From the NCBI RefSeq assembly GCF_018812025.1, contig NC_063045.1, positions 47,148,352 to 47,212,351 of the forward strand: a stretch of DNA of 64,000 nucleotides, written 5' to 3'. This DNA is from Megalobrama amblycephala (taxonomy: Eukaryota; Chordata; Actinopteri; Cypriniformes; Xenocyprididae). The notes beneath the pieces were generated by a model that saw only the letters and a list, made by a program, of their open reading frames with translations, was not told the DNA's origin and did not search any database. How positions within the stretch are numbered: the stretch's first letter is position 1; each line of letters opens with the position of its first letter. The translations under genes were made by a program, and so were the position numbers. Positions 47,441-57,965 of the stretch are shown here, in pieces.

Positions 47441-48832
47441 CTGAGGTGAGTCACTGACAAAAAAAAAAAAGTAATTTTCTCAGAGATGGGGAGTAAAAAT
47501 CTGGCCTATGATACAGGTTAACTTCACATCAACATTAATATGATCAAGCATGACCTATGCCCCATTATCACCATCACACACACACACACACACACTAGCG
47601 AACGGATGAAGTGCTTACAAAACCATCATCTGCCCCTCTGCAGAGAGATTCAGCTAGTAAACAAGATGAAACATCAGCCTCAGGCCCTCCTTAGTGGAGA
47701 GAGACCAAACATAATCCCCCCACAATCCCCTTGGGCAGGATGGTAAAGTAGAATTCATTTGTGTGGCAACCTAACAGTAGGGGGAAAGTGAAAGCATATT
47801 TTGTAATGGAACCCCACTGGTTACTAAGATGTACAGTACCCCTGAGCCTGGGACAATATCTCATAGTTGGGCTCAAAGGACTGGCAGATCACAATGTTAA
47901 AATTGTAGAGGATTATAGATGAATAACTGGCAGCCCACTTCAGCATGAACGAAAGAGAAAGAGCACTTATGCACTTCAAAAAATGGTTTAAAGCAAGTAA
48001 CTAGTCACATTTCGTGCAAGGGCACCGCATAGTATTCAACAAAACCAAAAGAGCACCATTACGACTTAAATACAGAAGAGAAAATATGATTGACAAGTTC
48101 TTAGAAGTGTGCTCAGGCAAACTGCACAGCAATGGTCGCTTGAAGCGAAAAATATGAGTGAGTCACAAGCACTTTAGCACCTGAAGAGAATCCACTTAAA
48201 GACGCTAAACACCGCTCATTCAGAGCAGCCTGTCAATTCATATCAAGAGCACACAAAAGCAATTATACTGTTGTGGAAATTATGACATGTGAGGTGCTAA
48301 ATAAAATAATAAATCAACACAGCTGTTGCTGTCGAGTCGCATAGATGCCGGTTATGACATGCGGTAGTGATTCACCCGCTGGCGCGTTTTGTTCTACTTC
48401 CTGTCTGAGGTCATGTTGATCAAAACAAATGTGATTTAGCCTACTTTTATACTATCGCCTTTACCACACACTGTTTAATGGGGCAAAGGGAAATAACAAT
48501 TATAGAGAACAATTCATTGGTTTGTTGAAATGAGCCGTGCTCAGGAGAGACTCATCGTTTTTCACCTCTAGGCTTTTTTAACCAGTTGCATCAATCCAAG
48601 GAAATGGAAAGAATGTGACAGTTTTAGGTCCTCAGTAGCATTACCCCCAAATTAATGGCAGATGTGATCTGAAGTCAGAGCAAATAGTGTCCCAAATATA
48701 ATTCAGAGTTATACGGCCCATAGATGTGAATTAAGGTCAAGGACAATCAAGGGCAAGTTATGGCTGCACAAGGCCCTGGGATGCCAGCTCCTTTGGAAGC
48801 AACCTCTCGTAACTGGAAAAATCCAGCTTTAA
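47441..48832. other. Non-coding stretch
   Basis: (CA)n at 47574-47595; otherwise unique-looking. No exon or repeat termini recognised. Confidence 0.45.
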
Positions 48833-49027
48833 GGGTTAGTTCACCTAAAAATAAAAATAATGTCATTTATTATTCACCCTCGTGTCGTTCTATCTATCTT
48901 CTTCTTAAGATATTTTTAATGAAATCCAATGGCTCAGTGAGGCTTCCATTGAGAGCAAAGCCACTGAACTTCTCAAGATCCAAACATATTTAAAACAGTT
49001 CATGTGTCTGCAGTGGTTCAACCTTAA

Positions 49028-49704
49028 AGGTCCCGTTTTTCGTGTTTTTTTGAAGCTTTGATTGTGTTTATAGTGTGCAATATAACATGTGTTCATGTTT
49101 CGCGTGTAAAAAAAACACAGTATTTTTCACATAATTTACTTATCTGTATACCGCTGTTTCCACTGTCATTAAAACGGGCTGATGACTTCCTTGTTCTATG
49201 AAGTCCCTCCTTCAGAAATACGTAACGAGTTCTGATTGTGCCAGCGGTTCCTGTGTTGTGATTCGACAGCAGCTTAGCGCTCCTTGCCCGGAAAGGTCAC
49301 GCCTCTTACCATAACGTGGAGATGCATGTGCTCAGTGTTATTGTAAACATGTCTTTAATTTTACCCTATCAATTTGAGCCGGAATCAGACCCGGTGATTG
49401 GACTGCGGGATGAAAATAACAGCGTTTCGACGACATGACGACAAACACACTCTACAAACGCAACTCGTGTGTATTCCTGTGGGCGGAGGTTAGTCAAAAA
49501 ACTGTTTTAGTGACGTCATTAAAGAAGGAAGTAGAGGGATGTAGTCCAAACTGGCCGTTCGATGTAGGCGACTTCTGTTAAATAAAATATCTCGCTTGGC
49601 ATTGAACTTTGAGCTTTAAAATTTTACAGATTTTATTTATACTCTAACAACAACATCACACACTAACCAAAGTTTGAAACATGGGATCACGAAGAACGGG
49701 ACCT
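49028..49704. mobile_element. TTAA-flanked element with AGGTCCCGTTTTTCGTG ends, nested
   Basis: TTAA at 49024-49027 and 49705-49708. The inverted termini AGGTCCCGTTTTTCGTG and CACGAAGAACGGGACCT differ at one position. Removing it restores the left arm of the host palindrome, confirming insertion into a TTAA. 677 bp, with a short plus-strand frame and no transposase. Confidence 0.88.
49349..49438 (+). pseudogene. 29-codon frame inside nested TTAA element (exon-1-like remnant)
   Basis: ATG at 49349 encodes MSLILPYQFEPESDPVIGLR then DENNSVSTT and TGA. The PYQFEPESDP motif recalls N-termini of uncharacterised fish proteins that I associate with transposons. That association is from memory and unproven. 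Together with the frames at 41839 and 22242 it suggests a recurring first-exon relic. Confidence 0.35.
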
Positions 49705-50246
49705 TTAATATTATAAAGCGACGAGAATACTTTTTGTGCGCCAAATAAAACAAAATAACGACTTTTCAACAATATCTCGTGATGGCCGATTTCAAAACAC
49801 TGCTTCTGAGCTTTATGATTCTTTTGTTTCGAATTAGTGATTCTGATCTCCTATCAAATGTCTAAACTGCTGAAATCACATGGCACTCCGAACAACTGAT
49901 TTGATTTGTAAAGCCCTGAAGCAGTGTTTTGAAATCGGCCATCACTAGATATTGTTGAAAAGTTGTTATTTTGTTTTTTTGGTGCACAAAAAGTATTCTC
50001 GTCGCTTTATAATATAAGGTAGAACCGCTGTACTCACATGAACTGTGTTGAATATGTTTTTAGTAGCTTTATGGATCTTGAGAGGTTCAGTGGCTTTGCT
50101 CTCAATAGAAGCCTCACTGAGCCATCGGATTTCATTAAAAATATCTTAATTTGTGTTCCGAAGATGAACGAAGGTCTTACGGGTGTAGAACGACATAAGG
50201 GTGAGTAATAAATGACATTATTTTCATTTTTGGGTAAACTAACCCT

Positions 50247-50529
50247 TTAAGCTGGTAGTTATAGAACAAAGAAGCTGGTTATTAGCTGGTCAACCAGGAG
50301 TGACCACTTACAAAGTGCATTCATGGAAAATCTTAAAAAGGAAAATCTTGTTTAAAACTACGTAAAAAGGGTGTTGAGTTATTAGAGATGTACTCTCTTT
50401 GTATTCATGGTGGTTTCACATGGTTTTGAAAAACATTTAAACCTTTTCTTTAAAAAGAAAAATCAATTTCATGACTTAAATTTAATATAATGCTGTTTAA
50501 CCAAGTAAAAATAAAATATTTTTAAAATA
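50247..50529. other. Short non-coding spacer
   Basis: Sequence between a TTAA element and a TA-MITE; nothing recognised. Confidence 0.5.
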
Positions 50530-51052
50530 CACTACTATTCAAAAGGTTCGGGTTGGTAAGATTGTTTGATGTTTTTGAAAAAAGTCTCTTATGCTCATTT
50601 ATATTCAATAATACATTACAAATAATGTAAAAGATTACGATTTAAAATAACTGTTTTCTATTTCATTAAATTTTAATATCTAACTTATTCTTGCAGTTGC
50701 AAAGCTAAATTTTCAGCATAATTACTCTACTACTCCGTCTTCAGTGTCACACGAATCTTCAAAAATCATTCTAATATGCTGATTTGGTGCTCAAAAACAT
50801 ATATTATTAATATCAATGTTGAAAACCATTAATATTTTTGCTGCTTACATTTTTTTTTTTTTTTGAGGAAATTGTGTTTTTTTCAAGATTCTTTGAAAAA
50901 GTTCAAAAGAACAACATTTATTTGAAATGTTTTAAATTTATTTAAAAGTCTTTCTTTACTGTCACTATTAATACATACTTGCTTAATATAAAAATATATT
51001 AATTTATTTCATAAAACAAAATTTTACTGACCACAAACTTTGAATGGTAGTG
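50530..51052. mobile_element. TA-MITE (CACTACCGTTCAAAAG family), complete copy
   Basis: TA at 50528-50529 and 51053-51054. The ends CACTACTATTCAAAAGGTTC and CCACAAACTTTGAATGGTAG are inverted copies. Interior words (AAAGTCTCTTATGCTCATTT, AGTTCAAAAGAACAACATTT) match the other family members. It is non-coding. The TA duplication points to Tc1/mariner mobilisation. Confidence 0.85.
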
Positions 51053-52253
51053 TACATTTTAAGTTTCAAAATATATTTTTACAAGTTTTTTTTATACAAA
51101 TATCCTGAATTATTAATTAATAAATGTCATTAAGTTTTGTGGAGTTGCACCACATGATTTTTTACAACCTAAAATAACCTTGCCTTGGCATAAAAGGGTA
51201 AAATTTCTTGACCTTGACACACTGTCATGAAGGTCTGCAGGGGTCCTTTCTATGACGTTATTTCCATCAGGAGGTAGCTGGTCCAAGATTGAATAATCCA
51301 TCACGGCTAGTATGTAAAATCATGTACGCTGCCATAAAGTTTTCCTTCTGGAAAGCATCCCTCCATCAAAAGCACTGACCTAAAGTAAAGCCACATGCAG
51401 TAAACACACTGACATTCCCTTTCCCATAATCAGTGACAATGGGCTTGTTTTTAGGGGCTCAAAAGCTTTTCCTTTAAGCGAGACACAAACCAGCTTCTGC
51501 AAAATACATTCTACAATCAGAATAACCTTTCTATCTGCCCACACAGAATGGAGGTCTTTTTTGTCGTATTGAATTGTGGGAGTAGGTGGTCTTGCATACC
51601 TGTGATCTCTTCTTTCAGAGGTACAAATGCCTGCTAATAATACCTTGAGGACATTTCCACAGGGGTGAGGAACTCAAGCCAAACAGACTGCCACTGAACC
51701 TTGATTGAACCAACAACGACTCAAACGACGCGTGTTTGATCCAGGGAAAGGGGGGGTGGGGGGAGTTAAAATCAAAAGGATGCTGGTCGAATTACATGGC
51801 CTCCGGTACACATAACCATGTCCATGTGTGTTTGTCTGGAGTGTGTTTTCCACAGGGGTAGCAGTAGGAAATAAGAGCCAGGAGTGACTTATCACTACAG
51901 GAATGTAAGGAGACCCAGGGGGATGGATGGAGAGCTGCTGAGAGGCACAGACAGAACCAGAAGAGACTGCAGGGGAATAACCAGGAAAAGAGGGGAAAAG
52001 GTGTGGAGTGCTTAAGTAATAGAACGACAGAAGTAACACTTAACGTTTTTGTTCACACCTTCACTTACAAGTTCGTTTCTTTTAGACTGTGCTGATACCA
52101 GATGTGGAAGTCACATGTTACCATTTTATGGAATACCATTTTATGACGCACTGTATCAAACCCCTGACGTAATGTCTGGAGTACAAATAAAACTATCAAG
52201 GGGAAAGTTCAAGACGAGATTAATTGGAGTAGTCAAGCTGATTTTCCAAATAA
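51053..52253. other. Mostly unique non-coding DNA
   Basis: A 121-codon minus-strand frame at 51674-52039 is serine/proline rich but has no domain. A G-run (GGGGGGTGGGGGGAG) lies near 51751. No repeat termini. Confidence 0.45.
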
Positions 52254-52735
52254 ACTTCTGTTCAAAAGTTTGGGGTTGGTAAGATTTTTTCAATGATTGT
52301 CTCTTAAGCTCACCAAGGCTGCATTTATTTAATCAAAAATACAGTAAAAATGTAACATTGTGAATTTTTTTTTTTTTTTTTTTTTAAAGTCAATTTAATT
52401 TGACTTTTTTATTGTTATATATTTTAAAATGTAATTTATTCATGTGCTGACAAAGCTGAAAATCACATGATCCAAAAGTCATTATAATATGCTGATTTGC
52501 TGCTAAAGAAACATTTCTTATCAATGTTAAAGGAGTTGTGCAGCTTAATATTTTTTGTGTAAACCGTGATACATTTTTGAAACATCTTTGCTGAATAGAA
52601 AGTTCAAAAGAACAGCATTTATTTGAAATATAAATCTTTTGTAACATGCCTTTTCTGTCACTTTTGATCAATTTAATGCATTCTTGCTGAATGTATTATT
52701 TTAAATCTTTCTGAACCCAAACGTTTGAACAGAAC
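52254..52735. mobile_element. TA-MITE (CACTAC... family), near-complete copy
   Basis: TTCTGTTCAAAAGTTTGGGG on the left and CCCAAACGTTTGAACAGAAC on the right. The interior AGGCTGCATTTATTTAATCA and AGAAAGTTCAAAAGAACAGC are typical. The terminal CACTAC bases are decayed at both ends. Confidence 0.8.
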
Positions 52736-52742
52736 AAGATGT

Positions 52743-53055
52743 TAAAGATGAAAGTTGATCCAAAAATGAATATTTGATCATCATTAAATCATCCTTGTTC
52801 CAAACCTGTATGATTTAAGTCGTTATTTGCTTTACTGCCTTTCATGACCTATTTTTCAAACAATGAAAACTTGGACATGTGCTCACAGCTCGCTTTTAGG
52901 ATGGTTTTTGTGTTATTTTTGAAAGATCCAGCCCTGATTAATTGTAATTACATGGAAAACAGCAACAGTCCCCTTTTGTGTTCAAAATTAGAAAGGTTTG
53001 AAGTAACAGGAGGGTGAGTAAATGTTAGCAGATTGTTCATTTTTGTGGGTATTTA
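52743..53055. mobile_element. TTAA MITE (GTTCACCC family), decayed copy
   Basis: TTAAAGATGAAAGTTGATCC and CATCATTAAATCATCCTTGT on the left; GGTTTGAAGTAACAGGAGGG and TTCATTTTTGTGGG on the right. The order matches the intact copies but both termini are degraded. Confidence 0.6.
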
Positions 53056-53244
53056 TTGAACATGAAAAAGGCCTGCAAACTTACAAAGCACTAAGTCTTA
53101 TTCTGAGTTATTCTCTATATCAGCAAGCACTGTTTCTGAAATCCCTGAAATGCCTCGATTGTAGTCTTTAGTTTTCTTCTGGATATGTACACATCACAAT
53201 ATTCCTCATTCAAATAATTCCTATGCAAAAAAAAAAAAAAAAAA

Positions 53245-53580
53245 AAATGGGATGAGGCCTGGTTGAGTTGTATTAGCAGTCGGTTGAAACTCAGGGCTAA
53301 GTTATGTCACATTTCTGAAAATCGTTGAAGATGTTGACCAATCACAGCACACTGGTCCAGCCGACCAATTAGAGTACAGTGTGCTATTTGAAAGGAGGGG
53401 CTTCAAAGAGACAGGTACTAAACAGGGCATTACTGGCAGACTGGGAAGAGAGGTGCTGCAACAATGTAAAATATGTAAAAAAAATAATGTGTTTTTCCAA
53501 GCACGAAAACCTATTCAAGTGGAGCCCAAAAAACAAAATCGAAACTTTGAAACAAGGCATAATAGGTCCCCTTCAATAAA
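53245..53580. mobile_element. Fragment ending AATAGGTCCCCTTCAATAA
   Basis: The 3' boundary AGGTCCCCTT followed by a decayed TTAA resembles other TTAA-type fish elements. The interior has CAATCACAGCACACTGG and GCATAATAGGTCCC words. The 5' side abuts an A-run (53227-53247). No coding. Confidence 0.45.
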
Positions 53581-54279
53581 CCTCAAAATACATGATTTTT
53601 GACAGACAGCATCTGTACACATGTTCGCTTCCTCCTGAGTTGACAGCAGAGACAAAGCAGTGAGGAACATGTCAATCAAACATCCTTCATTCAGCAGAAG
53701 CAACACAGAGCTAATATATGTGAGTCAGTGCGCCTTCAGCTTGAGAAAGGGTGTTAATTATCACTGAATGGATGATGTAAGAACATTAAAGATTAATAAG
53801 ACTTTATCAAACTTTAAATAAATGTAATATTCAGTTTAATCATGCAGGGTTTTTTCTTCAATGAGGCCGAACCCCATCACTTTTTCTCTCAGGGGAAGGT
53901 TGAACAGCTGTCTGCATCCTTAAGAAACATCCTCCGGCTGCAAGTTCACTGTTAATCAGACCGATAACTGTACTCCCTTCCCCAGAGACTCGCTGTTACA
54001 CTGCTTCTTTTACAATCTGCTCCTGTAGAATGAGTTAGCAAAAATACAGCTTTCCTGAATCAATTTTACTGAGGTGCTGAATGCACTGAGGTCCAAAAGA
54101 GCATGAAATGAAGAAAAATCAATAGATCAGAAGTTTTTTTCCTCAAATCATTTTTCTATAAGCAAAATACATTTAAGGTAAATTGTGTAAGAGAATACAT
54201 TTTTTTTCACAGAATATACTGTACCTTAAATTCGGTTTATTGTTCTTACTGCATTGGGACTTTTCCCCCCCCTACAGAG
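53581..54279. other. Non-coding stretch, nothing recognised
   Basis: Unique-looking AT-rich sequence. Confidence 0.45.
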
Positions 54280-54817
54280 GATCTTTTCGTCGACTGAGAA
54301 ACCAAAGACTGTTAGTGAGTTTTTGAAATGAGCGCATGCGTAAGAACGACCACCCTCCTTCACAGCTCATTTCGAGGGAACGCCTCCCAAAACTCGTGCA
54401 CAAGTATTGGAACATGAGTGTTTACCACCGGCATTTGCTGTGTCGTGTTAGTGGATTCATTATGTCGGACTCACCGCAGGTAACTCATAATCTGCAGTTG
54501 TTACTCCTGTCTCCTGACAAAAACATTGCATGCGGCGCCTGTGGCGTGTGGAAAGTTACTGGAGAGCGCAGCCACGCACGTCTCTCACAAGGAACGTCAC
54601 GGCAGTGATTGACAAGCCAGAGAACCAATCGTTTATGCGATGATCGCGTAAACAATTGGCTGATGTTTTTAAGGCCCTACCTCGTGCACAGATGATGTAT
54701 GTTAATATTATTCCTTTCAGTGCACCTAATAAATAGTCTTTTATCAGTTAGCAAAGACAGTTTCAATTAATATTGCAAAAATTTATAAAACAAAACATCC
54801 TCTGAGCACCTTTAAAC
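54280..54817 (+). mobile_element. TTAA-type element (AGGTGCTCAGAGGATG end) with exon-like ATG
   Basis: The right end reads from the right TTAA then AGGTGCTCAGAGGATG. The interior is CpG-bearing, unlike the flanks (GCATGCGGCGCCTGTGGCG). At 54462 ATGTCGGACTCACCGCAG is followed by GTAACT, so a six-residue coding stub with a possible splice donor. The left terminus was not found; that limit is approximate. Confidence 0.45.
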
Positions 54818-55099
54818 TCACTAAATTGTGATAGATTTTTGCTTAAAAAAAAAGAAAAGAAAACAATTGGCCAATGTGATAAAAAAAATTGTCTTAATTA
54901 AGTATAACATAAGACTTGATTTTGATTTGATTTGCTTCTTTAATAGAGCACTTTATTTAAAAAAAGTTTTTTTTTTTGAAAAAGCAGTTTTATTTTAGAA
55001 ATATAAATTTAAAATAGATATAAAATAAAATATAAAATATATATAAAATATAAATAAAATAAAAATTTACTTTAAGTCTTACACTTAATTCAGACTTAA
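54818..55099. other. AT-rich spacer
   Basis: Low-complexity A- and T-rich sequence with TATAAAATA-type runs at 55018-55065. Confidence 0.6.
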
Positions 55100-55785
55100 A
55101 GGGTTAGTTGACCCAAAATGAAAAAAACAGGTCATTAATTACGCACCCTTATGTCATTCCAAACCCGTAAGACTTTTGTTCGTCTTTGAAACCCAAATGA
55201 AGATTTTTTAAAATTAAATCGAAGAGATTTCCACGCAACTACTACTTGTCACAAAAGTTCAAAAAAAGAGATCATAAAACTGATCCAAATTTTCTGAAGA
55301 GACTCGATCGCTTTATATGATGAACAGATTGAATTTAGCCATATTTTTGATGCATGAGACTCACTGGTTCTTTGCGGAAGCTCAAATGTGCTGTGTGACA
55401 AAGGACAATGAATCTCATTGGTTCTCACGCATCAAGCAAGCATGCTTGAGCTTCGGTTTATCATAACTGATGTGTGAGTTAATTAATGTTTATATGTGAA
55501 TAAAAGGCTAAATTAAATTTTCATCATATAAACCAACCGTGTCTCATCAGAAAATTTGGACTAAATCACTCAATTCATAAGGATTAGTTTTACGACCTCT
55601 TTATGAACTTTTGAAGCGTCAAAGTGTCAGTTGAGTGAAATGTCAGTGAAAGTACAGAAATCTCTCAGATTTCATTATATCTTTATTTATCTTCCAAAGA
55701 TGAATGAAAGTCTTACAGGTTTGGAACGACATGAGAGTGATGAGTAAATGAAGACAGAATTTTCATTTTTGTGTGAAATAACCCT
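55100..55785. mobile_element. TTAA MITE (GTTCACCC family), long-core variant, complete
   Basis: TTAA at 55096-55099 and 55786-55789. The ends are AGGGTTAGTTGACCC and GTGTGAAATAACCCT. It has the same long inverted-repeat core as the copy at 46708 (TCGCTTTATATGATGAACAG; TGTTTATATGTGAATAAAAG), making the two a subfamily. Confidence 0.82.
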
Positions 55786-57335
55786 TTAACTTAAATTCAA
55801 GTTATTCAAGTTACACTAATCTTGTTTTAAGGATATTAACATACAATGAGACAAATCTATACCTTATATAAAGAAAATGTAAGAGAAAAGTGTGAAAACA
55901 GTATGGGAGGGAGCAGGTGTTTGGGAGAGGTGCATTTGCCAGCTGTGTAGGACGTCCGCACAGGTGGGTGGGTGATCCAGACAACAAAAAACACACCCTT
56001 TCTAAAGACTGAGGCATGTGAGATGAATAGTTCTCCTACAAACAGAGCAAAACAGATTCACAGTCCAGCGGTGTGCAGCAGAACAGAGGTCAAAAAATGA
56101 AAAGGAGAAAGTGAAAAGAGAGAAAAACTGTGGCCTCTGATCTTACAGAGTAACAGCGCCCTCCACTGTAAGCATGGAAGAGAAGACACCAGATCATGAG
56201 CAAATATAGTATCTCAGAAGCCTCATGTCCTTTCAGATTTTGGAGATTTTATAAAACAGCTTCCTCTCCCAAAAAATTATGCGTTTTAAAATTTTGTTTT
56301 AAATACAAGTTTATTTTTTTCTCTACTTTTCTCTACTTAGAAAAATGAAATAAAATAAGATCCATGATGCCACTGTTTTGCACTTAAGGCAATAATGTAA
56401 AAATATTTTATTCAATATAAACAAAGCTTTAATATACAAACTACAGATCATGCACAATCACCTTGTCTTATATTTGTAAAGTAATACTACCACATACCAA
56501 CACAATATCATTATGCAAATAGCATTATTGTGCAAACAGAGTTATTTCACACAGATGATAGGCTATTATGTACAAGGAAAAATATTAGCATAAAAACAAA
56601 ATTACGGTGAGGTGTATTATAGCAATACTTTTAAGGAAAAACACATACAAAAATTGAGTCTGCTGGCTAAAAGTACACAGTGAATTTTTCCAGGCTTGCA
56701 ATTATATTTCCACCCACAAATAAATGTAAGCGCTGAGTCTTGTCGATAAATTATTGAGAGTAACAAAGATGTTTTTGAAAACCCTCTGCTGTTGAGTACC
56801 ATTTAGTGTGATTTACAACTATCCACATCTGCTCAGAGAGTGAAGCTAACAGTGGTCTGTTTGTGGTGTGCACTTGACCTGCTGTGTCTGTGCTGTGGGG
56901 ACCGATCTGTTTTAACTACCCACGGAGGGAGGTGAGGCAAATGGAGACATGAGGCGAGACAGGGTGGAGGGGGTGTCATCTACCAGCATCCATTCAGTAG
57001 ATGAGATCAGATTCCATCCGCTTTAAGTATCCCTGCATATCACAACTTCACATATCAAAAGATGAAATAAATAGAAAACGTGGCAAATAAACACTTCAAA
57101 ACGGACATCTAATAGCGCTAACGCTGAAGTCAAATGTTTGCGATGTCTTCAATGCTATTCTGAGATCACTGACCTTTCATCTGACATGTTTGGGTGCCAT
57201 TTTGAAAAGGGCAGACATGACAGTGAGATCTTTGTGCATACACAAAAACTGTAGTATTCACCAGTAGTTCTGTCATGTTCTAAACAATCCTCACACTCTT
57301 AGGTTTGAAACACCACTGGATTCACCTGTCTTTAA
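55786..57335. other. Mostly unique non-coding DNA
   Basis: No transposon termini or exon structure recognised. 56830-57000 is relatively GC-rich. Confidence 0.45.
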
Positions 57336-57753
57336 AGAGATAGTTCATCCAAAAATGAAGAACACAATGCCAAGGTTGAAGGTTCGATTCCCAGGGAAAT
57401 GCATGAACTGATGTAATGAATGTCTTAAATGCAATTCAAGCCACTTTGGATAAAAGCGTCTACCAAATATTTAAATGTAAACATGAACACTGTCATCATT
57501 TACTCATCTTCACGTCTTTTCAAACCTGTCTTGACTTTCTTCTGCAAAACACAAAAGAAGATATTTTGAAGAATGTTGGAAACCAGTTTTGGTAAACATT
57601 GACTTCCATTGTATGACATTCCATTGCAAAAAAAAAAAAAAAGAAAAGAAGAAAAAAAAAAAAACATTTTTCAACATTTTATGTTCCACATAAAAAATAA
57701 TGTCATGCAGGTTAAATGATTACCGAATTTTCATTGAGATCAAATTATCCCTG
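57336..57753. mobile_element. TTAA MITE (GTTCACCC family) split by a SINE
   Basis: TTAA at 57332-57335 then AGAGATAGTTCATCCAAAAA. It resumes after the SINE with CTGTCATCATTTACTCATCT and ACACAAAAGAAGATATTTTG. An A-run lies at 57627-57663. The right end is decayed (GAATTTTCATTGAGATC, then TTATCCCT). Confidence 0.75.
57362..57479 (+). repeat. tRNA-derived SINE inserted in the MITE
   Basis: GGTTCGATTCCCAGGG is a B-box of a tRNA gene, and CACTTTGGATAAAAGCGTCT ACCAAAT-type sequence is the typical fish SINE tail. It is flanked by ATGAAGAACAC and ATGAACAC, probably a decayed target duplication. The A-box region is missing, so the copy is 5'-truncated. Confidence 0.7.
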
Positions 57754-57965
57754 TCTATCAGAACAGTTAATATACTTAAATTGTGTATTGGTATATTGTA
57801 GTTGTTTTTCCATTTTAATTGGCACCAAGTGACAACAAAGAGCGCTAAAATAATATATGTTTTTATTTATTTTATTAAGGGGCCTTTGTATTGTAATTAG
57901 GGCTGTCAATATTAAAATTATGGCATTAACATTAATATCACCCCATAAGGAAACATCACAGCACT

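Larger units (their letters stand above)
48833..50246. mobile_element. TTAA MITE (GTTCACCC family), large palindromic copy with nested element
   Basis: TTAA at 48829-48832 and 50247-50250. The ends are GGGTTAGTTCACC and GGGTAAACTAACCCT. Arms mirror each other (AAGCCACTGAACTTCTCAAG with CTTGAGAGGTTCAGTGGCTT; TTTCAAAACACTGCTTC with GAAGCAGTGTTTTGAAATC). The left arm is split by the element at 49028-49704. Confidence 0.85.

Noticed and set aside
51674..52039. 121-codon Ser/Pro-rich minus-strand frame
   Set aside because: No signal of a known domain, no flanking splice sites or start context, and length within chance expectation for a GC-richer stretch.
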